Part shown: piece by piece, positions 18,334 to 27,642 of the stretch | How the letters are laid out: each line of letters starts with the position of its first letter | How positions within the stretch are numbered: the stretch's first letter is position 1 | Origin: Roseibium album | Lineage (GTDB): Bacteria; Pseudomonadota; Alphaproteobacteria; Rhizobiales; Stappiaceae | NCBI GenBank assembly: GCA_001404055.1 | Contig: CXTY01000013.1 | Span: 62,001 to 126,000 of the forward strand | Length of the DNA: 64,000 nt | Reading direction: 5' to 3' | The notes under the pieces: model-generated | Databases searched by the model: none | What the model saw: only the letters and a program-made list of their open reading frames with translations | Told to the model about the DNA's origin: nothing | Made by a program: the position numbers and the translations under genes

Positions 18334-18347
18334 TTAAATCGGTTTAA
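18334..18347. promoter_or_regulatory. Candidate LacI-type operator upstream of zwf
   Basis: TTAAATCGGTTTAA, a 14-base CG-centred palindrome broken at one symmetrical pair, in the 100-base gap between frcK and zwf. It resembles the edd-upstream site. Confidence 0.5.
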
Positions 18348-18363
18348 TTCTGTTGTCAGCCCC

Positions 18364-19311
18364 TCATTTCAAGGCTGTCCATTCTTTTTCCAGTTCGGCT
18401 CTTCGCGGAAGGTCCGCTCCGCGCCTTGAACAGGTGATTGCAGCGGCCTTGACGGCAAACCCAACAAGACGAATTAATTGAGCTTCGTCAAGTCCACCCA
18501 ATCCGGTCCGGTCACTGACCCCAAGTTCCTTCAAACCAGCAAGAAGGGCTGCCTGGAACGTGTCTCCGGCACCAACCGTGTCTTCGACTTTTATCGTGAT
18601 TCCGGGGATGTTGACTTCGCATTCTTCCGTAAATGCCGTGGCGCCGTCACCTCCTTTTGTGACGATGACCAGCTTTGCCCCTTTGGACAACCACCTTCTT
18701 GCGATGTCGGGGATAGATTCGTTTGGCAAAATCAACGTCAGATCTTCATCACTGACCTTGATGACGTCTGTCAGCGGCACCAGTGTTTCCGTATTCCGCT
18801 GCCACAGCTCCATGTCCGCTTCAACTGTCGGGCGTATGTTCGGGTCGAAGGAGATCAGTGTATGAGGCCTCTGCCGCTCGATAAGCGCTTTCAATGCTGT
18901 CGCAATCGGTTCAACGAGGGCCGTGTAGGAACCTATGTGCAGGAAAAGGGGCGGTTCGGCAAATTCAGGAAGGTCTTCAATTGTGATCATGCGATCAGCG
19001 GCATTTGCACCGTAAAAAGTATAGGCAGGATGGCCGTGTTCGTCCTTCTGAACCAAACTGAGCGTCGTCAGATAGTCGGTTCTAACCAGATATTTTTCTG
19101 AAACACCTTCGTGCTTGAGTTTTTGGACAAGCTTTTCACCGAGTGTGTCTTTCGAAATTCCACCAAAGAAACCTGCTTCTTCGCCGAGACGTGTCAGTCC
19201 CATTGCAACATTCAGTGGAGAGCCACCAATCCGGCCATCAAAGGCCAGGTTTTCTGCAGAAGAGGTTTCGCCAAAGAGGTCAAACAGGGCCTCGCCACAA
19301 ATCACAAACAT
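18364..19311 (-). CDS. frcK: Fructokinase (PfkB family)
   Basis: A 315-residue PfkB-type sugar kinase. N-terminal GEALFDLFG and the GGSPLNVAMGLTRLG glycine motif bind sugar; the C-terminal DTVGAGDTFQAALLAGL carries the anion hole and catalytic Asp. It is predicted to phosphorylate fructose to fructose-6-phosphate. ATG at 19311 is preferred over an in-frame GTG 15 bases earlier. It is the last gene of frcB-frcC-frcA-frcK, the gene order known in Sinorhizobium meliloti, and leads into zwf 100 bases on. Confidence 0.93.
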   Translation of the reverse strand: MFVICGEALFDLFGETSSAENLAFDGRIGGSPLNVAMGLTRLGEEAGFFGGISKDTLGEKLVQKLKHEGVSEKYLVRTDYLTTLSLVQKDEHGHPAYTFYGANAADRMITIEDLPEFAEPPLFLHIGSYTALVEPIATALKALIERQRPHTLISFDPNIRPTVEADMELWQRNTETLVPLTDVIKVSDEDLTLILPNESIPDIARRWLSKGAKLVIVTKGGDGATAFTEECEVNIPGITIKVEDTVGAGDTFQAALLAGLKELGVSDRTGLGGLDEAQLIRLVGFAVKAAAITCSRRGADLPRRAELEKEWTALK

Positions 19312-19343
19312 CAAGTTTCCAGACACGTCTTTTTCTTCTTGGT

Positions 19344-19376
19344 AAAACTGGCCCGGTGACCCGGACCAGCAGTTTT
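19344..19376 (-). other. Intercistronic hairpin frcA-frcK
   Basis: AAAACTG (19344-19350) pairs with CAGTTTT (19370-19376), enclosing a GC-rich imperfect inner stem. On the minus strand the arm ends in TTTT. It may lower read-through into frcK or stabilise upstream mRNA. Confidence 0.4.
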
Positions 19377-19382
19377 GAACTT

Positions 19383-20156
19383 TTAAGCAGCCTTGCTTTC
19401 AGGCGGATCCATGGCACCGGTCATTATTGCAACTGCATCGGACATTGAATAGTCCGAAGGCTTGATTACGCAAGCGCGGCGACCGAGCCGGTGAATGTGA
19501 ATGCGGTCGGCAACTTCAAATACGTGAGGCATGTTGTGGCTGATGAGGACGATGGGAAGGCCGCGGGCCCTCACGTCCTTGATCAGTTCAAGCACACGGC
19601 GGCTTTCCTTGACACCAAGCGCTGCTGTTGGCTCATCCATGATCACCACTTTGGAGCCGAATGTCGCTGCACGGGCAACGGCGACGCCCTGACGCTGACC
19701 GCCAGAAAGTGTCTCGACCGCCTGGTTGATGTTCTGAATGGTCAGAAGACCAAGTTCACTCAGCTTGTCTCTGGCGATTTCTTCCATTCTTTTTCGGTCG
19801 AGTTGACGCAGCCACGTGCCGCGAAAGCCCGGTTTGCGCAGTTCACGGCCCATGAACATGTTGTCGGTGATAGACAGGGCCGGGGACATGGCAAGCGTCT
19901 GATAGACCGTTTCGATCCCGGCTTCGCGGGCGTCAATCGGTGAGGAGAAGTTCACCGGACTACCGTCCAGCAGGACTTCGCCTTCATCAGGTTGAACCGC
20001 ACCGCTGAGCGCCTTGATCAAGGTGGATTTTCCAGCGCCATTATCTCCGATCACACCCAGAACTTCGCCCGGGTAGAGTTCCAAATTCGCTTGATCCATC
20101 GCCACGACACGGCCATAGCGCTTGATCAGATTACGTGCTTGCAGAATGGGTTCCAT
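19383..20156 (-). CDS. frcA: Fructose ABC transporter ATP-binding protein
   Basis: A 257-residue single-domain ABC ATPase: Walker A GDNGAGKSTLIKAL, signature LSGGQRQGVAVARA, Walker B VVIMDEPTAALG and the switch His in LISHNMPHV. Unlike the double-domain RbsA type, it has one nucleotide-binding domain, as FrcA does in S. meliloti. Its ATG overlaps the frcC stop by one base (TGATG), which implies translational coupling; a longer frame into frcC is not used. It powers uptake with FrcB and FrcC at the inner membrane. Confidence 0.94.
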   Translation of the reverse strand: MEPILQARNLIKRYGRVVAMDQANLELYPGEVLGVIGDNGAGKSTLIKALSGAVQPDEGEVLLDGSPVNFSSPIDAREAGIETVYQTLAMSPALSITDNMFMGRELRKPGFRGTWLRQLDRKRMEEIARDKLSELGLLTIQNINQAVETLSGGQRQGVAVARAATFGSKVVIMDEPTAALGVKESRRVLELIKDVRARGLPIVLISHNMPHVFEVADRIHIHRLGRRACVIKPSDYSMSDAVAIMTGAMDPPESKAA

Positions 20157-21244
20157 CACACCGATACCTTTCTGATCCATTGATCGACTGCAACAGCTGC
20201 AATGATCAGCAGGCCGATAAGCAGGTAGGTCCATTGCGCATCTGCCCCCAGCAGGCGGAGCCCAAGGGTAAACACCCCAACGATGAGTGCGCCAAACAGC
20301 GTACCGAGAATGGACCCGCGTCCACCGAAGAGCGAAATGCCGCCGATCACGACGGCTGTAATGGACTCAATGTTGGCAAGCTGTCCGGACGTCGGGGATA
20401 CAGACCCGATCCGGCCAATCATGGCCCAGCCTGCGAACGCACAGATGAGACCGGAGAGCATGTAGACGGAAATCAGGGTCCGGTTGACCTGCACACCTGA
20501 GAGCTTCGCTGCCTCCGGATCATCACCCACTGCGTAGACATGGCGTCCCCAGGCGGTCTGGCGCAGGGCGTAGGCGAGAACGAGCACCAGCAAAACCATG
20601 AAGATAACGCCATAGGTGAAGATGGCGCCACCAACGTTCACCTTGGTGCCGAAGAACTGGAGCAGGGGGGCCGCCTTGGAAATATCCTGTGAACGAATGG
20701 TCTCGTTTGCTGAATAGAGAAAATTCGTCGCCAGCACGATCTGCCACATGCCGAGCGTGACGATGAAGGGGGGGAGTTTCACTTTTGCGATCAGGAAGCC
20801 ATTGATAAAGCCACATAACGTGCCGCAAAGCAGGCCGCAGACAACAGCTATTTCGACAGGCAGTCCGTATCGAAATGTGAATTGGCCCATGACCACCGAT
20901 GAAAGCACCATGATGGCGCCGACGGAAAGATCAATTCCCGCTGTGAGTATGACGACGCTTTGAGCGGCGGCAACAATGCCCACGATCTGAACCTGCTGAA
21001 GGATCAAGGTCATTGCAAAGGGGGAGAAGAATTTCGATCCAAGAAGAATGCCGAAGGCCATGATCGAAAGAAGCAGAACGACCAGCGGAACCAAAGAAGG
21101 TGTTTGATGTAGCGTATGCTGTAATTTTTGCGCCCAACCATGACCATGGTCATCGAAAGAAGCAACAGTCTGCGAACCTGACGCCGCAGCGGCTTCGAAT
21201 TCCGCTGGTCCGTCGACCGTCTTAGTATCTGAGGTCATGCCCAT
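20156..21244 (-). CDS. frcC: Fructose ABC transporter permease
   Basis: A 362-residue permease of the RbsC/carbohydrate class 2 family, with about ten membrane helices after a hydrophilic N-terminus of about 45 residues. The family loop ILTAGIDLSVGAIM and the EAA-like region GDDPEAAKLSGVQVNRT are clear. It forms the membrane channel of the fructose importer. It lies 69 bases after frcB, with a terminator-like hairpin in between, and is coupled to frcA. Confidence 0.94.
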   Translation of the reverse strand: MGMTSDTKTVDGPAEFEAAAASGSQTVASFDDHGHGWAQKLQHTLHQTPSLVPLVVLLLSIMAFGILLGSKFFSPFAMTLILQQVQIVGIVAAAQSVVILTAGIDLSVGAIMVLSSVVMGQFTFRYGLPVEIAVVCGLLCGTLCGFINGFLIAKVKLPPFIVTLGMWQIVLATNFLYSANETIRSQDISKAAPLLQFFGTKVNVGGAIFTYGVIFMVLLVLVLAYALRQTAWGRHVYAVGDDPEAAKLSGVQVNRTLISVYMLSGLICAFAGWAMIGRIGSVSPTSGQLANIESITAVVIGGISLFGGRGSILGTLFGALIVGVFTLGLRLLGADAQWTYLLIGLLIIAAVAVDQWIRKVSV

Positions 21245-21260
21245 ATCCCTCTAAGCCCGT

Positions 21261-21290
21261 AAAAAAGGGGCAAGGTTGCCCATGCCCCTT
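21261..21290 (-). terminator. Intercistronic terminator-like hairpin frcB-frcC
   Basis: On the minus strand AAGGGGCA and TGCCCCTT form an 8-base-pair stem with a 10-base loop and run into a stretch of six T. It sits between frcB and frcC, where partial termination would leave more binding-protein mRNA than permease mRNA. Confidence 0.65.
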
Positions 21291-21313
21291 CTGTTTATTT
21301 CTAGCATAGGGGA

Positions 21314-22330
21314 TTAGCCCCAGCAGAGATTTGTGCCTTCAGTGGTGTCAATGGATTCAACGCCGGTCACCGGTTTATCGGTAACAAGGGCAACGCCGGT
21401 ATCGAAGAAGTCCTTGCCAGGAGATGGTTCGGGCTTTGCGCCGCTGTCTGACCAGGTCTTGATTGCTTCGATTCCAAGGGAAGCCATCAACAATGGATAT
21501 TGTTGAGAAGTCGCACCAATGACGCCTTCCTTGACGTTCTGGACACCGGGGCAGCCACCATCGACGGACACGATGAGCACATCGTTTTCCCGCCCAATGG
21601 ATTTCAGTGCTTCATAGGCTCCGGCAGCAGCAGGCTCGTTGATCGTGTAGACAACATTGATCGTCGGGTCCTTGGCAAGGAGGTTCTCCATGGCACGTCG
21701 GCCACCTTCCTCGTTACCCTGGGTGACGTCGTTGCCAACGATACGCGCGTCCGTTTCGTCGCCCCATTTGTTCGGGTCACCAAGATCAATTCCAAACCCC
21801 TGCAGAAAACCCTGGTCGCGCAGAACGCCGACCGTTGGTTGGCTGATAGCCAGATCAAGCATGCCGATCTTGGCATCGGCTGCCTTGTCGCCGAGGCTGG
21901 CTGCAGCCCATGCGCCGATCAATTCACCAGCTTTAAAGTTATCGGTCGCGAAGGTCGCGTCTGCTGCATCGATTGGGCTCAATGGTGTGTCGAGCGCGAT
22001 AACCAACAGGCCGTTGTCGCGTGCCAGCTGAACAGCGGGAACGATTGATGACGTATCAGACGCCGTCAGAAGAATGCCTTTTGCACCGTCTGCAATGCAG
22101 GTTTCGATCGCTGCCACCTGGGTTTCGTGGTCACCATCGACCTTGCCGGCGAAGGATTTCAGGTCAATGCCGAGTTCCTTTGCCTTGGCGGTCGCACCTT
22201 CCTTCATTTTAACGAAGAAGGGATTGGTGTCTGTCTTGGTAATCAGACAAGCAGAGATGTCGGCGGCAGCCGCTGGAGCTGCTGCCATGACCGCTAGCAC
22301 TGAGCCTGTTGCGAGTAGTTTCCGTATCAT
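21314..22330 (-). CDS. frcB: Fructose ABC transporter substrate-binding protein
   Basis: A 338-residue periplasmic sugar-binding protein (RbsB/Peripla_BP_4 type) with a Sec signal peptide ([23 protein letters not shown], cut near residue 23). The mature start [16 protein letters not shown] and the hinge motif [19 protein letters not shown] are typical. By gene order and family it is the fructose-binding protein FrcB. It starts 24 bases after frcR and is followed by a terminator-like hairpin, consistent with its being the most abundant product of the operon. Confidence 0.93.
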   Translation of the reverse strand: MIRKLLATGSVLAVMAAAPAAAADISACLITKTDTNPFFVKMKEGATAKAKELGIDLKSFAGKVDGDHETQVAAIETCIADGAKGILLTASDTSSIVPAVQLARDNGLLVIALDTPLSPIDAADATFATDNFKAGELIGAWAAASLGDKAADAKIGMLDLAISQPTVGVLRDQGFLQGFGIDLGDPNKWGDETDARIVGNDVTQGNEEGGRRAMENLLAKDPTINVVYTINEPAAAGAYEALKSIGRENDVLIVSVDGGCPGVQNVKEGVIGATSQQYPLLMASLGIEAIKTWSDSGAKPEPSPGKDFFDTGVALVTDKPVTGVESIDTTEGTNLCWG

Positions 22331-22354
22331 TTGCGTTCTCCTCCCTGGCCACTG

Positions 22355-23722
22355 TCAGTTGGAACGGTTGGGTGTGGCCAGATGTGACCCTAACCGTGCT
22401 GCCCTTGCAGGAAATCCGGCATTTTCCTCGGTATTGCCGGCACCTGCGGGTCCCTTGTCTTTCCCACCAGTCAGTATTGTCGCGCGTGGTGAGAAATTGA
22501 AAAATTGTGGCAAGCTGGCCGCGCCGATTGCACCGGCGTCCTGGCCAAAGCTGCCAATCTCGATCTCTGGAGACTGGCGCTTTTCCGGGGCTGCATTTTC
22601 AACGGCGGTATGCAGCGCTTGGCGAAAAAGCTCGTGAAACGGACCGTCCAGGTCACAGTCCAGTATGACAAGCGGGACATCAAGCAGGGCGTAGGCAGAG
22701 CGAAGCGCCAGTGCAATTGCGGCGCTACAATCTTCCATCCACTCGTGAAACCTTGTGTCATTCCGTTCGACGGCATCCTGAAGGTCATTGCGGCTCAGTT
22801 TGGCAAAATCGTCAGGCGCCATGTGGCGCGCAAGGGAAACAAGTGAAGCGCGGGCCAGCAACAAATCCCAGTGTTGACGGGGGGGCGGTGCCGTTGGCAA
22901 GCTGCTTGGCGGAACCGGCATCATGGCAACGTCACCAGCGTTCCCGCTCATGCCACGCACCACATCACCCTTCAAGATGAGACCGCCACCGATGGCCGGA
23001 CCAAGAAACAGGTAAAGAAAATTGTCGTTTTGCCGGCCCAGGCCGTAAAAAAGTTCGGCAACGGCTGCCGCAGTACCATCGTTTTCAGAAAATACTGGCA
23101 GGCCCGTTGCTTCCTGCAGGGCATTTGCCAGATCGTAGTCATCCCAATCCTTGAAGTGGGCTTCCGGCAGACCGAGTTCATGTAGCCAGGCACCAAGATT
23201 GAACGGCTGGGCAAGACCAATGCCTGTAATGCGTGTCTGTCCTGTTTCGCTCAGATTTGCGCGTAGGCTATCCAGGTCATCTTTGAGGATCTCAAGGGCT
23301 TTGTCCGGTGCGGGCAAGATCAGGTCATGCAGCCTTCGATCAATGATCTTGCCGGAAAAATCCATCAGGACCGTTTCCATATTGGTGCGGTCCAGCCGTA
23401 CGCCGAAAGAATAAGCACCATGAGGGGCAAGGCGCAAAATTGTCGCCGGTTGACCTCTGCTGCCATCATGGCGTTTGCCGGCCTCGATGATCAGCCCTTC
23501 GTCAATGAGATTTTGAATGATGGCGCCAATAGCGGCGTTGGTGAGTTGGACAGCTCTGGCAAGTTCGGCTTTGGAGGCTTCGCCTGCGCGGCGCAGAATT
23601 TGCAGCACAATACGCTCGTTGTATCTGCGCAATTGTGCGGAATTTGAGCCGCGGCCGGTTTTGCTGGTGTCCACCACCGTTCCCGTTCCTCCCGGTTCCC
23701 CGATTTCGAATGCGCGGGTCAT
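22355..23722 (-). CDS. frcR: ROK family transcriptional regulator
   Basis: A 455-residue NagC/XylR-type ROK repressor: winged helix-turn-helix in about residues 20-85 (NERIVLQILRRAGEASKAELARAVQLTNAAIG), then an actin-like ROK sugar-binding domain with the FLGPAIGGGLILKGDV segment. The classical ROK zinc-binding Cys cluster (CxCGxxGC) is not apparent. The ATG at 23722 is preferred over an upstream TTG. It is first in the frc operon, 24 bases before frcB; in S. meliloti FrcR represses frc genes. An AT-rich inverted repeat lies just upstream of the start. Confidence 0.9.
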   Translation of the reverse strand: MTRAFEIGEPGGTGTVVDTSKTGRGSNSAQLRRYNERIVLQILRRAGEASKAELARAVQLTNAAIGAIIQNLIDEGLIIEAGKRHDGSRGQPATILRLAPHGAYSFGVRLDRTNMETVLMDFSGKIIDRRLHDLILPAPDKALEILKDDLDSLRANLSETGQTRITGIGLAQPFNLGAWLHELGLPEAHFKDWDDYDLANALQEATGLPVFSENDGTAAAVAELFYGLGRQNDNFLYLFLGPAIGGGLILKGDVVRGMSGNAGDVAMMPVPPSSLPTAPPPRQHWDLLLARASLVSLARHMAPDDFAKLSRNDLQDAVERNDTRFHEWMEDCSAAIALALRSAYALLDVPLVILDCDLDGPFHELFRQALHTAVENAAPEKRQSPEIEIGSFGQDAGAIGAASLPQFFNFSPRATILTGGKDKGPAGAGNTEENAGFPARAARLGSHLATPNRSN

Positions 23723-23724
23723 AT

Positions 23725-23745
23725 TAATTAATCTTGATTTAATTA
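23725..23745. promoter_or_regulatory. Candidate FrcR operator
   Basis: TAATTAA (23725-23731) and TTAATTA (23739-23745) are perfect inverted arms with a 7-base spacer, placed immediately before the frcR start. AT-rich inverted repeats are typical ROK operators. Autoregulation of the frc operon from this site is inferred. Confidence 0.5.
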
Positions 23746-24112
23746 TTCGCTCAATGTGTGGATCTGTCAATTCCAATTCGCTATTGCGTCGCAAGGTTTT
23801 TGTGTTGTGATGCGGTAAGCTATTGATGAAAATAAGAGAATTATTAGAACCTGAACAAGAAAATCTGCCGTTCGGTAAGATATCGAGAAAACAGCTAGAG
23901 AGGCTCGACTAAAGAAAATGGACGTGCTGAAAAAATGGAGACCGCGATAAACCCGTGATCCAATGGCAGTAAACGACTGCAGGTCATTAGCGGGCTTATG
24001 AACTACAAAAATGTCAAAACGCGATTTAGCAATTGCTTTGACATGGAGAGTGTCGCCATCGGATTTCAACATGCTTATTGTCAGGGCAAATTGAGATTCG
24101 GAGTTAAGGCAT
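23746..24112. other. Divergent control region frcR / ade
   Basis: An AT-rich interval between the divergent starts of frcR and adenine deaminase. It probably holds both promoters. A minus-strand frame running through it and into ade is antisense shadow. No riboswitch consensus for purines is seen. Confidence 0.4.
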
Positions 24113-25834
24113 ATGCCGGTCGTACATGATGAAGCATTTCTTGAGCGCGCAATTGCAGCTGGCTCAGGCGAACAAGAAGCTGACCTCGTTATCAAGAACG
24201 TTGACCTGTTCAGCGTTGTCGATGGATCAACTGTTAAAACAGACATCGCGATTGTCGGGGATCGCATAGTTGGAACTCACGGTGCGTATTCTGGCCGCGA
24301 AGAGCTTGACGGAACGGGGCTTACGGCGGTCCCGGGGTTTATCGACACTCATCTGCACGTTGAATCTTCTCTGGTTACCCCCCTAGAATTTGACCGCTGC
24401 GTGCTGCCCCATGGCGTCACCACGGCGATCTGTGACCCGCACGAAATTGCCAACGTGCTGGGCGCCGAAGGGATCCAGTATTTTCTCGACAGTTCGCTGG
24501 AAACAGTGATGGATCTCAGGGTCAATTTGTCCTCCTGTGTCCCGGCAACTGCATTTGAAACCTCTGGTGCCTGCCTCGAAATCGAAGACCTGTTGCCCTA
24601 TCGCGACCATCCAAATGTCATCGGCCTGGCGGAATTCATGAACTTCCCTGGTGTGCTTTCGCGTGATCCCAAGGTTCTGGCCAAACTGGCCGCCTTTCAG
24701 GAAGGCCATATCGATGGCCATGCACCACTGCTTTCAGGACTAGGGCTCAACGGCTACCTGGCAGCCGGCATCAAAACGGACCATGAAGCGACGACGGCAG
24801 AAGAGGCGCTTGAAAAACTTGCCAAGGGCATGACGATCCTCATGCGCGAAGGATCGGTCTCCAAGGATCTGGAGGCACTTGCGCCGATCCTGACGCCGGA
24901 TGTTTCAGCCTTCATCGCGCTTTGTACAGACGACCGCAATCCGCTTGATATAGCGGAAGAGGGCCATCTGGACAGCATGATCCGACGCCTTATTGCCAAG
25001 GGCATACGTCCACTGGACGCTTATCGCGCAGCGAGCTGGTCTGCGGCCAATGCCTTTGGGCTAAAGGATCGCGGGACGATTGCTCCCGGCAAGCGCGCAG
25101 ACATTGCCTTGCTCAGTGATTTTGTAGATTGCCGGGTTGAGCAAGTCATCAGCGGCGGCGTCATCGCCAATGACGGTGCATTTTCCAAAAGAGGTATCGT
25201 TGAGCCGGTTGGACTGGACAGCGTCAATGTGGATGCAGTTACAGCTTTAAAATTCGGTATTCCGGCCCGCAACAGCGAAGCGGATGTGATTGGTGTTGTT
25301 CCTGGCAAGATCATTACAGAGCATTTGAAACGAACCTTGCCGGTGGCGGGCGGCAAAACGCTGGTCGACCTGAAGCAGGACGTTCTCAAGGTCGCCGTTG
25401 TCGAGCGGCACAAGAGAACCGGCAACATTGGCCTTGGGTTTGTCAACGGATTCGGCATGCAGCATGGAGCAATTGCCTCCTCGGTTGGCCATGACAGCCA
25501 TAATATCTGTGTCGTTGGAGCTGATGATGCCGCGATGGCGCATGCGGTTAACAGGGTGATCGCACTGAAAGGCGGATTTGCTGTTGCAGATAGTGATGGC
25601 GTTAAGGCCGAGCTGGCTTTGCCACTGGCCGGTCTGATGAGCCTTGAGCCTTTTGAAACCGTCAAATCGTCGCTGGAAGACTTGCGTGCAGCTGCCAGGG
25701 ATCTCGGCTGCACCCTGGCAGAGCCGTTTCTTCAGGTTGCCTTCCTGCCGTTGCCCGTCATTCCACATCTCAAGATCACCGATTTTGGGGTGTTTGATGT
25801 CAACGAGTTCGAGCTTGTGGATCAGGGGTCTTAG
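24113..25834 (+). CDS. ade: Adenine deaminase
   Basis: A 573-residue amidohydrolase of the Ade family that converts adenine to hypoxanthine. Metal-binding motifs are [31 protein letters not shown] and the later GHAPLLSG and CTDDRNPLD segments. The C-terminal domain ending near [13 protein letters not shown] is that of the full-length bacterial enzyme. The ATG follows GAGTTAAGG. It stands alone. A BMP-type ABC importer, a family often carrying nucleosides, lies far downstream, but the two are not linked. Confidence 0.95.
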   Translation: MPVVHDEAFLERAIAAGSGEQEADLVIKNVDLFSVVDGSTVKTDIAIVGDRIVGTHGAYSGREELDGTGLTAVPGFIDTHLHVESSLVTPLEFDRCVLPHGVTTAICDPHEIANVLGAEGIQYFLDSSLETVMDLRVNLSSCVPATAFETSGACLEIEDLLPYRDHPNVIGLAEFMNFPGVLSRDPKVLAKLAAFQEGHIDGHAPLLSGLGLNGYLAAGIKTDHEATTAEEALEKLAKGMTILMREGSVSKDLEALAPILTPDVSAFIALCTDDRNPLDIAEEGHLDSMIRRLIAKGIRPLDAYRAASWSAANAFGLKDRGTIAPGKRADIALLSDFVDCRVEQVISGGVIANDGAFSKRGIVEPVGLDSVNVDAVTALKFGIPARNSEADVIGVVPGKIITEHLKRTLPVAGGKTLVDLKQDVLKVAVVERHKRTGNIGLGFVNGFGMQHGAIASSVGHDSHNICVVGADDAAMAHAVNRVIALKGGFAVADSDGVKAELALPLAGLMSLEPFETVKSSLEDLRAAARDLGCTLAEPFLQVAFLPLPVIPHLKITDFGVFDVNEFELVDQGS

Positions 25835-25855
25835 GCATTGTCTTGTAGTGTAAGG

Positions 25856-26401
25856 TCAATATCGACGCATTTGTCTCCGAAAGCCCATCCACTTTTGAAT
25901 TGAAAGCGCGCCCAGCCAGACAATGACCAGTCCGGCGGCGAGCGACCAGAACACTATTTTGCTGTCGAAAGAGAAGTTGGAAAGGTAGTCAGCGGGGTAG
26001 GCGATCCTCGGGTTGGCTGGAAGATAGCTGATATCGAGCATGTCGGTGTTTTGACTACCCGCAAAACCGACCGGCATCTTGAACGCCAGGATCTGAAGTG
26101 GCGCGTTTTCAGGTTTGAATTCGACAAAAACTGTGCTTCCGGAAACCAAAGCTTCGAAATTCTTGAGCGAGTTTCTTCGGTTCTGACGCACAATCTCTTC
26201 AATTCTGGAAAAGTCGTTGGGCGCTTGCTCCACGCCCAAAATGGTTCCGGGGGCTGTTTTTCCGAAACCATTGAGCAGCCAATATTTCAACGCAGTGTCG
26301 TGATGAAAATAAATTGAAATGAGCACAACAATTGCTGCAAAAAAGAGGATTGCGAGATTTAATGCAAGACTGTCTTCCGCAGCTTCCTTTGGATTGAGCA
26401 T
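25856..26401 (-). CDS. DUF3592-like membrane protein
   Basis: A 181-residue protein with one N-terminal hydrophobic helix (about residues 15-33), an extracytoplasmic middle domain (GKTAPGTILGV through DISYLPANPRIAYP) and a second helix near residues 148-168. This two-helix frame around a beta-rich YLPxNP segment resembles DUF3592 proteins, whose function is unknown. The gene is convergent with ade, with 21 bases between stops, and divergent from the AAA ATPase. Confidence 0.65.
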   Translation of the reverse strand: MLNPKEAAEDSLALNLAILFFAAIVVLISIYFHHDTALKYWLLNGFGKTAPGTILGVEQAPNDFSRIEEIVRQNRRNSLKNFEALVSGSTVFVEFKPENAPLQILAFKMPVGFAGSQNTDMLDISYLPANPRIAYPADYLSNFSFDSKIVFWSLAAGLVIVWLGALSIQKWMGFRRQMRRY

Positions 26402-26484
26402 GAACCTGTTTCTCTCAATTCAATCTCAACCTCCACTATGCGCGAAAAAGTAGTAAAACTCCAAACCTCAAGAGTTAAAGGCTC

Positions 26485-27642
26485 ATGATTCTCACACTTG
26501 CCGTCTCAGGCTATCGTTCGCTGCGCGACATTGTCCTGCCCTTGGACCGGATTACCCTTGTGACCGGGGCCAATGGCAGTGGCAAGTCGAGCCTCTATCG
26601 TTCAATCCGGTTACTCGCGGAAGTCTCACAAGGACAGGCAATTGCGTCATTGGCAGCTGAAGGAGGATTGAACTCCACGCTTTGGGCCGGGCCCGAAGCC
26701 TTTTCAAGGCGGATGAAGCAGGGCGAGGTGCCTGTTCAGGGCACGGTTCGCAAGGGCGTTGTGAGCCTGAAACTCGGTTTTGCCGACGAAGACTACGGCT
26801 ACGCCATTGACCTTGGTTTGCCTGCCGATGCCGGATTGTCGTTCTTTTCCATGGATCCGGAGATCAAGGCAGAAGTGCTCTGGGCAGGCGAGGCCTTGTC
26901 CCGGTCAAACGAGATTGCGGGCCGGAACGGCCCTACCGTGAAGGTGCTCAACGACAAGGGGCAAAGGTTACCCGTGGTGCAGAACCTTGCCCGTTTCGAC
27001 AGTATGATGACCCATGCGGCAGACCCGAAGGATGGCTTGGAACTACTGGTGGTGCGCGAACGGATGCGGGCGTGGCGTTTCTACGATCATTTGCGGACTG
27101 ATCGCGATGCCCCCGCGCGATTCCCGAAAATCGGCACCAGAACGCCTGTCCTCAGCGCTGATGGCGGAGACCTTGCCGCTGCCCTTCAGACAATTTTGGA
27201 AATTGGTGATGAACGCGTTCTGGCCGAGGCAATTGATGATGCCTTTCCGGGTGCAACCATCGAGATTACGGTCAATGACGGATATTTTGAGCTGCTGATG
27301 CAGCAAAAAGGCTTGCTGCGACCACTCAGAACCAGCGAATTGTCCGACGGAACATTGCGGTATCTGCTCCTGACTGCAGCGTTGCTGTCGCCCCGGCCTG
27401 CGCCGCTTGTGGTTTTGAACGAGCCCGAAACCAGCCTTCATCCGGCGCTTCTAGAACCCTTAGCGCGATTGATCAGCAAGGCTGCGGAAAACACTCAGGT
27501 CATTGTGGTTTCACATGCTGATGAACTGGTTTCCTTTCTGGCCAAGCAGACCGGTTGCATGCGCTATGATTTGCGCAAGGAATTGGGAGAAACCATTGTG
27601 GATGGGGTTGAACCGCCGCGCTGGGCCTGGCCGAAGCGTTGA
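26485..27642 (+). CDS. RecF/SMC-like AAA ATPase (predicted ATPase, COG4637-like)
   Basis: A 385-residue ATPase with an ABC/SMC-type split nucleotide fold: Walker A TGANGSGKSSLYRSI near residues 27-41, a signature-like LSDGTLRYLLL, Walker B APLVVLNEPETSLHP (Asn in place of the usual Asp) and a switch His in VIVVSHADEL. There is no nuclease or transmembrane domain. Related stand-alone ATPases are widespread, and some work with nucleases in defence or repair. Here no partner gene is adjacent, so function is open. Confidence 0.8.
   Translation: MILTLAVSGYRSLRDIVLPLDRITLVTGANGSGKSSLYRSIRLLAEVSQGQAIASLAAEGGLNSTLWAGPEAFSRRMKQGEVPVQGTVRKGVVSLKLGFADEDYGYAIDLGLPADAGLSFFSMDPEIKAEVLWAGEALSRSNEIAGRNGPTVKVLNDKGQRLPVVQNLARFDSMMTHAADPKDGLELLVVRERMRAWRFYDHLRTDRDAPARFPKIGTRTPVLSADGGDLAAALQTILEIGDERVLAEAIDDAFPGATIEITVNDGYFELLMQQKGLLRPLRTSELSDGTLRYLLLTAALLSPRPAPLVVLNEPETSLHPALLEPLARLISKAAENTQVIVVSHADELVSFLAKQTGCMRYDLRKELGETIVDGVEPPRWAWPKR

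Noticed and set aside
26485..27642. A two-gene defence system built on the AAA ATPase
   Set aside because: The adjacent genes are a convergent-side DUF3592-like membrane protein and an acyl-CoA ligase; no nuclease or toxin is linked.
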